From the NCBI RefSeq assembly GCF_000330505.1, contig NW_004191777.1:378214-442213 (forward strand): a stretch of 64,000 nucleotides of DNA. The letters are read 5' to 3'. The number at the start of each line of letters is the position of its first letter. Position 1 is the first letter of the stretch. The position numbers and the translations under genes were made by a program. Source of the DNA: Entamoeba invadens IP1. Its lineage: Eukaryota > Evosea > Mastigamoebida > Endamoebidae. Below, one piece after another: positions 33,009-44,605 of this stretch. Below the pieces are notes generated by a model. That model was not told the origin of the DNA. It searched no databases and saw only the letters and a list, made by a program, of their open reading frames with translations.

Positions 33009-36000
33009 ATGAGTGTGAACACCACACAAAGTTATTTCCAACGGAAGAAACCTGGCTTCTTTGAACGGCGCCAAGCAAAAACGGAGGCCAGGTCTGCTCC
33101 CGGGCAAATGTCAGAACGGACCCAGACAACGACGGATTTTGACTCTTTCCGCTCCGATGAACCACAAGAGCAAAAAACACCCGACGACAAACACATCGCA
33201 CCACATTTTCATATATCAAAACTCACATTGGACGATGTCCCTTTGGTGTTGGAAAACACTTTTAGATTCATTGAGAAGGCGACGACAACACACAAAGCAC
33301 TGAAACCATTTTCTTTAATGACCAACGAAGACGTAGTCGAGTGGGTGAAGAAGATTGGAGCGGACAGACTCACTCTTTATGTCATTGGGAAACACGTTGG
33401 ACAAGAGATACGGTACTTCGACGAGATCAAGTTAAAGAAAATTGGTATTCAAAACGAGAAGATCACTGAAATAGCTCAGATCATACAGAAATACAAGGCC
33501 AAGTCGACACTCGGCAAAAAGATTTTGAAAATGAAAATGAAGACCGACAAAGCACTTCGAAAGATGTTTGAATTGCAGCGAGGGTACGACATCAATAATG
33601 TGAAACCATTCACTGACACTACAAAGGATGAACAACACCTCATTTGCTTCATGACAATCAGAAACTATTTTGCGATGAATTCGCCACTCATCACAGAAGA
33701 TAAAGCACTTGAGTTGTTTGCAATAGTTGAAAAATTCCAACACGACGAAGCACTTTTTCTCTCTGAAATAAGGAAGTTCATCTATAACACACACAACGGA
33801 GTCGTTTTCCAGAGAACATTGAAATTTGCATATAAGATGGTCTCGGACCAGAACAGCTGCTATTACTATTACAAAGAGTTGTTTTTAAACACGGTATTTG
33901 GGTTCATTTGTCCATCGAAAAACGTCAACATCACAAAAATGTTCTTTTTAGTCCAACTTGAACCAAAACTCTCGAACGTTTGTTTTCATTGTTATTGGAC
34001 AACAACATTTCATAGTTTTGTTTAAGTTTGGTGCACCACTTTATTGTTGGAAATACAGTAATAGGATGAATGTATTGAAAACCAGAAAATCCAGCAGCCG
34101 AAGACAAATCGACTACTTGAGGCGAGTCGGTTGTATGCCGGAGAAGTTGTGAATGAGGTTGTCGACCACGTGAAACTACCCATTTACATGATACCGACGC
34201 AATACAAATTGAACAACGAAAATATCAAAACGTGGGAAGACGGAAGACTTTATTTAACGAATTACAGACTGATGTGGATTGTTTCGAATGAAATCATTAA
34301 CCCGGTGGGGATGGGCCATTGTATGTTTTTCGATCAAGTCCCGTTAAAAATGATATATGATGTGAGGGTAGTTAAAGGAGGAGGAAAGCAGCCCATTTTC
34401 TGTTTGAAGATCATATCGAAGGATCACCGAATACTCCACTTTTCTCTGCCAGAAAATCAGATCAAGAATTTCAAAGAGCTTGTGTGTATCATGACGAGTC
34501 GAGTTGATGAGAGTGGGTTTTATGTTGACGACTGCGAACATTTCTGTCTTGAAAACATATTTGAAGGGGTCTGGCAACGTACTGCGAAACGAATTGGCAT
34601 CGACATGAGTGGAACGAATCCGTTGTATGTATTTCAGAGTAGCTACAAGAACAAGAAGTTGTCTGGGCGGGAGGCGATAGTGATCAGAGGGTTTCCAATG
34701 ATAACTGAAGTACCGGAACGGATAGAAGACATTGAATTGGCACCGTTATTGATTCATCGAGAACTGAAGAGTGGAGCCTTTTTATTCCGATTACAGTACA
34801 TCATGAACGACAAAGGAGATTCTATCTTGTCGTGTTCGTCGAATTTGAAGCCAACGTTCGACACTTTCATGGTCAGGGAATTTCTCTTTAAAACGGAAAC
34901 AAGCCTTTCGAAACAGTCGTGTCTCAAAACACAAGAAGAGGCAAATGCAATACAGAAGGAGCTACTGGACGCATTACAAACGTGCGACGACGACCAATGC
35001 AAACGTCTCCAAGATGTCGTCGACCGGTTTGTTGGGTATCAAGAAGGCCTCATGCGATCAACAAAAAACATTATATTAGAGCTCAGATCTGGCCGGTCGA
35101 TATTAATAACATCGTACAACAGAAATGCGTCTGAAATTGGTGTCATCACCTCTTTAGTTCTCGTTCTGACAAATAAATATTACCGAAGTTTTGGAGGATT
35201 CATCGAAGTGATTTACAAAGAGTTTGTGGAGTTGGGGTACTTCAGCACGGTCAACAAGAAAAGGGTGTTTCCGATGCATTTTGTTGCGTTTTTGATGATT
35301 GTAGACTCGTACATGTATTTATTTCCAAAGCAATTTGGGTTTAACACGAAATTGATTGAGTTTTTGTATAAACACTGCAATTCAGGACGGTTTAGAGTGT
35401 TTGTTGATGCAAAGAGTTGTGGGCTGTTTCATTATTTGTACCTCCATAAAGACATCTTTGGGAAAGAGCAGTTTTTGGGAGAGGACTTTGACTTTTTGGT
35501 ACCGAATGTCGCTCCGGTGCAATTGTTTCCTTCACCGAAATTCTTCTTTGAGTGGATGAATTACACGAGTAAACACTCGGGTCTCTTCAACTCGTCGGCG
35601 GCAGAAAACTTTGATTTGCACGACCAACAGACTCTGACCGAAATACCTCCGTATGTGAAAGACGTGTTTAAAGCGAAGATGGTCGATTTGAGTAACAACC
35701 CATTACGACTTGTGCCGGAGTGTTTGCAGACATTCCCTGTCCTCGAGAAACTTGTCCTTTCGAATTGCCAAGTCAATTACTTTCCGTACGACTTCTTCAG
35801 TCCCATGACGACTTTGACGTATTTTGATGTGTCGAGGAATGGGACAACGAACGCACCTTTCTTTATGCCAGAACTGAAAACGTTGACAAATTTGAAGTAC
35901 TTGGACATTTCGTCCCAAGAGATGGATATGCCCCGATTCAGAAAATTTGAGTACCCCATTGGACTGAAAACTGTCGTGATGCGCAACTTGAAAAACTGTT

Positions 36001-38927
36001 TGCAGACTTCATTAGTGAAGCTGACGAATCTGAGGATGTTGGATATCTCTGAGAACAAATTTGCGAGTTTTTCGATATTGAGACAGTTGACCACATTGAA
36101 AGAACTGAAGCTTGAGTCGTGTGATCAAAAAATGATTCCGAACGAATTGGAGAATTTGAAGCTGTTGACACAACTGAATGTCGGCAAGAATAAGTTGAGT
36201 ACCCTTCCCGAATGGCTCTATGAGTTAACAAGTTTGAAGGAGCTCAAAATCAATTCGAATAATTTTGTGTTCATCTCGAAGAACCAAACGAAGCTAACAA
36301 AACTGAGAGTGTTTGATGTGTCAAACAACACTGATTTGAGATATCTTCCAGTCATTCACCCGGTCATTACAAAGGACAAAATAAGGTGTTGTCCGCCACC
36401 GTTAGTCACTCGAATGCACATCTTGTCGAATGAGAGCGGAGTTGGTGTATTAGAAGAATGCTTCAAGAATTGGATGCCGTTGTCGTGGAGTTCTGGAGAC
36501 GTGATATTGGTCTCGAGCGAGAACGACATCTTCGATCTTCCAAGCTCGAAACTTACAAAGAACACGCGATTTTTCATGCCGATATTCCACACGAATAAGT
36601 GTCCGTTACCACTTGATTTTGCAGTGAATGATTGTTATGTTATATCCATAACGTCGAAGCAATGGGATTTTGTATATTTCTGGCAATATTATTTGAAGCT
36701 ACTTGTACCCGGTAAGACGCGGATTTATGTGTGTTTGATACACGAGGGCAAAGCAGAAGAGACGTTGGAAGCAAAAATGAAAGATGCGTTTCCCGAGAGT
36801 TCGTTCATTGTGCTGCAGAAGTCGAAGGAATTTAAAGATCAAAAAGTTATTGTTGAGAAATTCTGTGAATGGATTGGGACGTTCCGGCATCGGTGGCTCA
36901 ACGAAGATGAAGACCTGCTNNNNNNNNNNNNNNNNNNNNNNNNNNNNNNNNNNNNNNNNNNNNNNNNNNNNNNNNNNNNNNNNNNNNNNNNNNNNNNNNN
37001 NNNNNNNNNNNNNNNNNNNGAGATATTGTTTAAAGTAGAAACCATTACAAATATCTTCACGGCACTTTGTGAATGGGAGATGTTTGGGTTTGGACTTGTA
37101 GTGAATGCGATTCAACCACTTGAAAAGTACGGGATAACTACCATTGAGTCGTTGGATAAAATATTGCTCATCTTGATGAAACGAGAATATCTGTTTGTTG
37201 GGTTTGAAGAATGGTTTAAACTCTTTGGACTTGGGGAGAAACACCTTGCCTTTCTGGCGTATGGATACATCTACTCGAAAATCTTGTTTTCGCCGGAAAA
37301 GGTAGCTCCTGGGACTACCCAGTTTGAACCAATTGAAGATGTGCACGAGGACAGTTTTGAGGAACGAAGCGGCGACTCACCAAAGGACAGAAGTCGATCG
37401 TTTGATAATAGCAAACACGAGTTGAGCGAAAATGAAAAGGACTTTCTTCTGAAACGGTTGCAAAACAAACACCCCCTTTCGATATTTTTCATTAAAACTG
37501 GCATTATACTACGGAAGGACCAAGACAATGAGGCGATTGAGAATGTGTGGCCGTCGAGGTGTGAGAATGGGATTGCGGAGATGAGTTGGGGGTATTCAAG
37601 GTGCTTTGTATCCCCGCATGTTTTCAATTACATTGGGTCGTATTTGATAGTGAGAAGCTTAAAAATCCCATGGATTGGGGAAACCACGAATGTCTATGAA
37701 ATAGAGGGGAACATGAACACGCTCATGCTCAAAATGGATTGGAGTCCGACGAGGCTGACAATGAAAGCAAGATATAGTGCTTCCACTGCGAAGTTGTGTT
37801 TGTGGGCGATTGGGATAATCACGGAGATCAAGGGTATGATACAAACGATAATCGGCGACTTACCCGTCATTCCCCCAATTGCAGAGGTTGTGCTCTGTCC
37901 TAAATGCCTTGAAGATAATCATGCGGAGGTTGCGGAACTCTCTGCGTCGTTTTTTGTTGACCAACTTTCATCGTTTGAAGATAGCATAGAGTTTATATCG
38001 AATGGGGAAGAAGAAACGGAAAGACATGTTGTTCCTGTATGGAGTGTTGCGATTGATTTGCAGTGCAAAAAACTACTTGATATGTTCAGTACCTATGCGA
38101 TAGACAGTTCATTGCCGAAGATCAAGAAAAACACGTTTTCGGCATCCAATTATGCGATGTATGAAGCGATTTATGAGAACGAACCATTTTCAATGAAAAT
38201 ATTTAACTGCGATTCGAAGAATAACGGGAGAGACGTTGCTGGAGGACTTGGAGAGGTGATATTAATGACTATGAGAGAGTGTTACGTTGCAAACAGTTAC
38301 GCCAACCAAAATTTGGTGTTAATCAAACACTTTGGGATCTCGAATTTGGCGCTCTTAGTCCAACCGTGTGAAACAACATTAAGTCTGTATGTCCACAACA
38401 TGGAGAACGTCACTTTAGATTGGAAAACAATTATCGACTTTTTGACGAGCATTTGCAAAGGGATGAGCTACGCGCACAAGAATTTGATAATTCACAGGAA
38501 CTTGTCGACGTCGACGATTGTAATTTGCACCGTGAATGGAGTGAAGACGGCAATGGTTGCTGATTTTGGGATGTCGATATTAAAGAACAAACAGACGCTG
38601 TTTCCATTTGAGGGGTGTGATCCGGCATATACAGCGCCAGAGGTGTTAGCTGAAAAGGAGTGCAAACAAGAGTCAGATGTGTATTCGTTTGGGATCATTA
38701 TGTGGGAGTTGGCACATCGACAAAAACCATATGAGAAACTGAAACAACCGATAAAGAATGCGATCATTAATGGGGCGAGACCGACAAATAACGCGAAAGT
38801 CCCACTGCAAGAGTACAACAAAAACATGACGAAGTGTTGGAATCAACAACCGTCATGTAGACCGTCGTTTGATTCACTTACGAAGGAAATGGAGAAGATG
38901 GCGGTCGAACTGACGAAGAAGAAATAA
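33009..38927 (+). CDS. Giant SAM / inactive myotubularin / LRR / COR-like / pseudokinase protein (two exons)
   Basis: Exon 1 is 33009-33977 and exon 2 is 34065-38927, with an 87-nt intron (GTTTGT...TAG, phase 0). The product is about 1943 residues including the gap (about 1275-1308). Order: SAM-like domain (about 103-165); PH-GRAM (about 346-460); a myotubularin domain whose catalytic loop reads ILITSYNRNASEIG near 666, so the Cx5R cysteine is lost; leucine-rich repeats (about 835-1085); a ROC/COR-like region lacking a P-loop. A TKL-type kinase-like domain ends it (about 1675-1935), where HRD is HRN (IIHRNLSTST) although DFG and APE persist. It looks like a scaffold with two degenerate enzymes. 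The gap length is unknown, so the frame across it is provisional. Confidence 0.85.
36920..37019. other. Assembly gap (100 N) inside a CDS
   Basis: Falls within exon 2 of the giant ROCO/myotubularin-like gene. The two sides happen to be in the same frame with 100 bases between them, but the real number of missing residues is unknown. Confidence 1.
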
Positions 38928-39082
38928 TTTTGTGTTTTATTTAGTTGTTTTCTATGTTTTTTGGTTGTTGAAATGGACATTATTGAAAACTTGAAACAGG
39001 GACATCTAGTGTGAAAAAAATAAGAAGAATACACAACAAATTAAGTATAATGCAACGGGTTGTTGTTTGATTGTGTTTTGTA

Positions 39083-39295
39083 TCAAATAACAACACAACA
39101 CGCACCTTTTTCAGTCGACTTCCTCCACTGAGAACTTTCTTTGAACTCGGGACTGAAGGGATCAGTTTTGTTTTTCGAGAATTGAAGTAAAGACTGAACG
39201 GCGACACTTACTTTGACTGCTGTTCGAGAACGCTCCAACATCTTGAGAAAAAGCTCCTTCTCATAAAGAAGCTTGTTAAGCTGTTGCTGTGACAT
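39083..39295 (-). CDS. Probable heterotrimeric G-protein gamma subunit
   Basis: The ORF codes for 70 residues, the normal G-gamma length. It has an N-terminal coiled-coil helix (LNKLLYEKELFLKMLERS), then KVSVAVQSLLQF, matching the G-gamma pattern R-x-K-V-S-x-A. NKTDPF follows, where G-gamma has DP(L/F), and the end is CVVI, a CaaX geranylgeranylation box. G-gamma pairs with G-beta and anchors the dimer to the plasma membrane. Entamoeba is known to have heterotrimeric G proteins. The gene lies tail-to-tail with the giant kinase-like gene, about 155 bp from its stop. A short unrelated prenylated coiled-coil protein is the alternative. Confidence 0.68.
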   Translation of the reverse strand: MSQQQLNKLLYEKELFLKMLERSRTAVKVSVAVQSLLQFSKNKTDPFSPEFKESSQWRKSTEKGACCVVI

Positions 39296-40149
39296 GACTA
39301 TTTGTTACAGTTCCATTTGATGGTCAAAAATTAATGGCTTAGAAACTGTAGAAGAACAAAACTCCTTTCGGATTTTTGAAGTGGGTAAACTAAAAACACC
39401 TCTTGCTCGATATATCCGAAAGAGTCGTCTTTTCAAAACTTGCAAAATAATAGTCCATTTGAACGTATTATATGGGATTTTACTAACGATAATTAAAAAG
39501 ACGGCATATTAGCGCTTAAAGTTACTAAATCGTATTTGGGTAGTCCAGAAAAAATATAAAACTTTTTGTGTGTTATTTTAATGTTATTGATTGCTTATAT
39601 ACTAATTAAAAAACTATAAAATGATAATGTTGGTGGAAAAACTATTTGAAAAATGTTTTTGCAAGTTTTGGAAGGCATAAAAAAATAAAAAAAAGTATTT
39701 CGATTTTTTAATTCATTTATATTATACATAATAATAAAAATAATTATAATTATAATATACAAAAAACTATATTGTTATTGAAAAAATGGGAGAGAAAAGT
39801 TAAACTGTTCAAGCTATATTCTATAGTTATTTTATTAAAATAAACAAATAAACAGTTATTTCTATGTTTTTCTAAATTTGGTTGCATCCAAATTTGTCAA
39901 GTAGTTTTTTTACACGCAACTTAGCAAATAAATACGGGCAATTTCATTTTAGTATTTTTGTTATTTTTAACTTACCATATTATTTTATCGGCATTTGTTC
40001 GGTATGAAAACCCTAAATAACCGACAAACTTAACAGATCTATATACTGTTAAATTATAATTATAATTATATAATAATCACGTAATAATATAGCTTGATTT
40101 GTCTTTATGGGATTCATACCAACTATAACACTAATTATACAAAATAGAA
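39296..40149. other. AT-rich intergenic segment
   Basis: About 850 bases, very AT-rich, with AT-dinucleotide-like runs near 39720-39760 and 40055-40075. No gene was recognised. Confidence 0.6.
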
Positions 40150-43100
40150 TCAATAAATATCGTGGTCCAAAAAAGTAATTCTTTGAGACGCTTGGACATG
40201 CCCTTTCTTACTCGCCTTGACGTAACACTCTTTGGCAAGCCAAGTGCTTGCCCTAACGCCATCCCCATTCATGTAGCATTCCCCCTGCATATACAACGCC
40301 TCCGGTATTTCGCTATCAGCCAGTTCCTTGTAAATTGCAAAGGCCTTAGTTTTATCGGCAGGAATACCCTCAGCCCCGTGTAAAAAGATCCACGCAATTT
40401 TCAGTGCAGCTTGATTTGATCCATATCGCCTTGCTTCTGCAAACAACTCAAGCGCTTTTTTGGGGTCAATCGCCTTTCCAATTCCACTCAAATAGCACAT
40501 CCCAAGATAATACAAAGCTCGGTGATTGTGGAGCTCGGACGCCTTTGTGATGTAATCAAACGACAGTTGTTTGTCCTCACACACATTCTCGCCTTTGAAA
40601 TACATAACTCCAAGTATATACAACGCGTCACTTTGCTTCTTCGAGGCAGCTGCCTTGAACAAATCAAATGCCTTGAGTGCACATTGTTTAAAGGAACCTT
40701 TTCCTTTGTAGTAACACAACCCAAGGTTGTACATTGCGTCAGCATTCCCCCCTTTCGAAGCTAACTCCAAATTTTGAATGGCTTTTGTCACATACTCCTC
40801 TCGCTTTGTCTCTTCAAACTGGTCCAGAAGCAACTTGGCATACTGGAGTTGCGCCTCTATATTACCGCCTTTAGCACTTTCTTCATAACTATTCAATGCA
40901 TTTTGAAGGCTGCGAACCACGCCAACACCCTTCAAATAGCATAGAGCTAAGTTGACTTGTGCCTTAGAGTTCCCAAACTTGGTCCCAACTTCAAATAACC
41001 GAAATGCTAAATTCGCATTTTTCTTCACCCCATTACCGCTGAAGAAACACGACCCCAAGTTATTCATAGCATTCGAGTTCCTCAAACAAGCCGCTTTAAC
41101 ATATAAATTAACAGCCTGCGCCATGTCTCTCGCAACTCCTTCGCCTTTAAAGTAACAATTTGCAAGTAAGAGCTGGGCATTGACTAGATGGCTTTGTTTA
41201 AGGATTTTCTGAAGAATGTCAACGGCTCTTGCCTTGTTTGTGGCACACCCAAACCCGTTCAACAAACAATACGCCATATTATACTGCCCTTTGACATTAC
41301 CAAGCTCAGCTGCCTTCTTAAAGCATTTGAATGCTTTGCCTTTGTCCAATACCTCTCCCCATCCCTTAAACAGAAACACCCCTTGATTGTTTTTAACATC
41401 AGACTTCATTTGTCTCTCATCAAGCGTTTTGGGTTCTGCTACATTATATAATATTCGGCTCAACGCGTCATACGTTTTAATGTGTTGCTGCATTGTGTTA
41501 TGTGGAGTTAGATGGCATAAGACTTCACAGTAATTCGCTTTTTCCATGCCACTGTTGACCAGTCTCAAGAAGAGTCTGTTGGCTTCTTTGATGTTCTTCT
41601 TAACACCAAAGCCATGCAACATCGCTAAACCAGCGTAGAACCGACACTCTGGAAATATTTCACTCAGTCCAATGATCATTTTCACGGCGTTCTCCATTGA
41701 AACTGTTTTGGCGGTGCTTTGTGTTTGTTTGTGCACTTCTGGTGGTGTAGTGTTTGTTATTTCGATGACCGTGCCCATCAATTCATCAAAGGCTTTGTCT
41801 TCTTCTTTTGTTTTGTCGACAACAAGCACTTCCCCAGAGTCAATTGCAAGGAGTTGAGTCACTATATACATGATGGCTTCGGGTTGGTTCATCTCAGCTG
41901 CTTTGACGATGTGTTCCAACCCTTTGTCCGTGTTCTTATTGTTTATATAAAACTTGCCAATAACATATTCCTTGTCTCCTTTATTGGCAATACCAATCTT
42001 TTCGTCTTGGAGCATCTTCAATGCACCTTCGATGTCTGTTCCAAAATGAAGCATTAAGAGCGCTTTAATAAATTCATTGTCCACCCTCATGTCTTTAAAC
42101 GACAAAACAACGTCGTGAATAGCTTTTTCTAAATCAAATTCTTGTCCAGTGGAGAAATAAACTTCCTTTTGCTCAAAGTCGATGGTCGTGGGTTCTTGTT
42201 GCTTCTCGCAAATTTCAAGGAGAGTCTCGAGCTTTGAAACGCATTGTGTGATATTGATTCTCATATTCTGGTCGAACGCACAACATGAATTCACCAATTG
42301 CCAGATACCTTCTGCAAACAATGGGTGTCTTGGAATGGAGTCTCCATGGGTGAGGACCTTCGAAATGCTTTCGTCGTACGGATCGATTTTTGTGAACGTG
42401 AAATACATCGTCATCCCAAAGGAGTAAATGTCACACGGGTACGAGTATTTTTCGTTGCGATTGACTTCTGGAGCGGTGAAATTGAGTGTCCCGATGTTTT
42501 GTGTGTATTGTCCAATTGAGTTGATCATTCGACTAATGCCAAAGTCCGTTAATTTGGCGTTGAGAGTATCAATATCCGTCCAATTGAATAACAAAATGTT
42601 TTGTGGCTTCACATCTCGATGAATGATATTCATCTCCACGTGTAAATACTTTAACGCCTTTGAAATGTCCAAACAGATTTTAACAAGAACGCTCTCTGAG
42701 ATCTCCTTGTATTTTGACATCAAACACCCAAATGGCGCAAGTTCCATGACAATATTAATCGTCTCAATGCCTAAAGACGTGTCTTTGAACGAACAAAAGT
42801 ACTTCACTATGTAATCGTTCTTCAAACACGCATACATCTCGTTCTCCTTTTGACCATCAAGGCCGGAAGCTACTACCCTTTTAACGGCAACAATCTCGCC
42901 ATTTTTTCGAGCGCGATAAATTTGACCTTCTTTACCTTCACCGATTTTATCTAAAAGAGTGACCGTCTTTTTGTCGACCCAATTCGACACGGATGTGGTG
43001 TATCGAATCGAAATGATGTCGGATGAAGTCTCTTTGATTAAAGACTCTCGTGTTGCGTGTGGGGATAACGTGATTTGAATCTGCACAACAGCATCAACAG

Positions 43101-43383
43101 TAGAGTATACGGGCGTTATCTTTATGTCGGCAGTTTTCTCTCCTGGTTGCTGAAAGACCAACCGCCTGGAAGTACATACTTTGCAACAGCCTGTATTGTC
43201 ACCGACTTGCGCAAAAGAAACACTCACATTTGAATAATCACATCGGACAACCAACGATATCACTTTTTCTTGATTCACCTCAATCCGATTTAAGTCAAGT
43301 GTTTTTTTGATGGAGGTCGAAAGCGGAATTGATAGTGGGTAAAGCTTGGGTCGTGGCGGTGACAGCATTATTGTTTTGTTCAT
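40150..43383 (-). CDS. Protein kinase with C-terminal Sel1 repeats
   Basis: The protein has 1077 residues. A beta-rich N-terminal domain (about 10-130) comes first. A complete protein kinase domain follows (about 142-400): glycine loop GEGKEGQIY, VAVK with Lys168, HRDVKPQN with Asp257, DFG at 280-282, then TAPEV. From about 470 to the end there are many Sel1-type helical repeats (consensus A...LG.CY..G.GV..D...A...) such as AYCLLNGFGCATNKARAV. Sel1 repeats form solenoids that bind partner proteins. A kinase fused to Sel1 repeats is a recurrent Entamoeba arrangement. The kinase should be active. Its target is unknown. Confidence 0.9.
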   Translation of the reverse strand: MNKTIMLSPPRPKLYPLSIPLSTSIKKTLDLNRIEVNQEKVISLVVRCDYSNVSVSFAQVGDNTGCCKVCTSRRLVFQQPGEKTADIKITPVYSTVDAVVQIQITLSPHATRESLIKETSSDIISIRYTTSVSNWVDKKTVTLLDKIGEGKEGQIYRARKNGEIVAVKRVVASGLDGQKENEMYACLKNDYIVKYFCSFKDTSLGIETINIVMELAPFGCLMSKYKEISESVLVKICLDISKALKYLHVEMNIIHRDVKPQNILLFNWTDIDTLNAKLTDFGISRMINSIGQYTQNIGTLNFTAPEVNRNEKYSYPCDIYSFGMTMYFTFTKIDPYDESISKVLTHGDSIPRHPLFAEGIWQLVNSCCAFDQNMRINITQCVSKLETLLEICEKQQEPTTIDFEQKEVYFSTGQEFDLEKAIHDVVLSFKDMRVDNEFIKALLMLHFGTDIEGALKMLQDEKIGIANKGDKEYVIGKFYINNKNTDKGLEHIVKAAEMNQPEAIMYIVTQLLAIDSGEVLVVDKTKEEDKAFDELMGTVIEITNTTPPEVHKQTQSTAKTVSMENAVKMIIGLSEIFPECRFYAGLAMLHGFGVKKNIKEANRLFLRLVNSGMEKANYCEVLCHLTPHNTMQQHIKTYDALSRILYNVAEPKTLDERQMKSDVKNNQGVFLFKGWGEVLDKGKAFKCFKKAAELGNVKGQYNMAYCLLNGFGCATNKARAVDILQKILKQSHLVNAQLLLANCYFKGEGVARDMAQAVNLYVKAACLRNSNAMNNLGSCFFSGNGVKKNANLAFRLFEVGTKFGNSKAQVNLALCYLKGVGVVRSLQNALNSYEESAKGGNIEAQLQYAKLLLDQFEETKREEYVTKAIQNLELASKGGNADAMYNLGLCYYKGKGSFKQCALKAFDLFKAAASKKQSDALYILGVMYFKGENVCEDKQLSFDYITKASELHNHRALYYLGMCYLSGIGKAIDPKKALELFAEARRYGSNQAALKIAWIFLHGAEGIPADKTKAFAIYKELADSEIPEALYMQGECYMNGDGVRASTWLAKECYVKASKKGHVQASQRITFLDHDIY

Positions 43384-43900
43384 TTTTAATAGTTCTTAAT
43401 TGTTTTTTATCTAGTTTATTTTTATCCATTAGGTGTGTAATATTAAATAGTAATATACTAATAATGTTACTAATGTTTTTTAATTCTATTTTTAAATAGT
43501 ATTTTCATATAAATTTTTTTCTTAAAAAATGTTGTAAATCAACTATAATTGTATTATATTCTTTAATTCAATAAAAAATAGTATTTTTTATTAAATACAT
43601 AATAATAAAAAAAAACTAGAACAAAGTTCTTCGAATAAGTTTCCACTATTTTTATTTTTGTTATTTAATAATTTGGATAGTTTTTTAATTATTTAAAAAT
43701 AAAATCAAAGAAAAAACTAAATATACATCAGCTATATTTAAACTAAACATAACTATTAATAATCACATCCCATAATATTCGGCAAAAAACAGAGTATATA
43801 ATATTATTTTGGTTGATTCATAATTCCTAATAGTCCCGTTTATCTCAACAAATATTCCACTCAACTAGTTGACATTATCCATGTATCATTAGGATTCAAT
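43384..43900. other. AT-rich intergenic segment
   Basis: About 520 AT-rich bases between divergent genes; nothing else was recognised. Confidence 0.6.
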
Positions 43901-44278
43901 ATGTCATCAAGAAAAATAACACCAAAAAAAAACAGTCTTGAACAAACAATACCAAACATGTCTGATGAGTGCCAGCAGCAGGTGCGGTATATTCCCCTTC
44001 AACAACAGAACGGTATGACAGAGCTCAGGGTAGCTCAACAGCCACAATCCAATCGAAAACAGTATTGGATACCAACAACGTTATTTTTCATGGGCTTTGT
44101 AATGCCCTTTTTGTGGCCTTTTGTCGTTGTGTTTTACATTTTTCGCAAAGACTACAAATACAAAGTATGGGGTTATCGTGCTCTTATAGCAATATTTTCC
44201 CTCATTTTTCTTCTCTTTCTTGGGGGGTTCATGATCATCTTTTTCCAATTCGAAATTTGTATTCATAAAAATAATTGA
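43901..44278 (+). CDS. Small two-TM membrane protein
   Basis: The ORF codes for 125 residues from an ATG. The N-terminal ~65 residues are polar and Gln-rich with basic patches. Two hydrophobic helices follow at about 66-85 (FFMGFVMPFLWPFVVVFYIF) and about 94-118, separated by RKDYKYKVWGY. The C-terminus is short. No signal peptide is seen, so both helices probably form a hairpin with cytosolic ends. No family was assigned. The composition supports a real gene. Confidence 0.6.
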   Translation: MSSRKITPKKNSLEQTIPNMSDECQQQVRYIPLQQQNGMTELRVAQQPQSNRKQYWIPTTLFFMGFVMPFLWPFVVVFYIFRKDYKYKVWGYRALIAIFSLIFLLFLGGFMIIFFQFEICIHKNN

Positions 44279-44605
44279 TTTTTTAATTAAATTATTTAAT
44301 TTGTTATTTATAAAATAATAGTTCTATTCTTCTATATTGTTATTATATAAAAATTATTAATTAGTATTTCAAATATTTTACTATAAAATACTTAATTTGT
44401 TAACTGTTTAAACTATAATTAATTATAAAAGAATTAATTATTCATATTAGATATCTTTCAATATGATTTTACTATAAAAACTATACTAAATCAAAGTGTT
44501 ATAATACAAGGCATTAATTTATCAAATTATTATTTAATGATATATTAGTAATACAGTAAGAATCTATATCATTAATAAAAAAAATACTATGAACTCAAAA
44601 CTTAA
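44279..44605. other. AT-rich intergenic segment
   Basis: About 325 AT-rich bases between convergent genes, no recognised feature. Confidence 0.6.
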
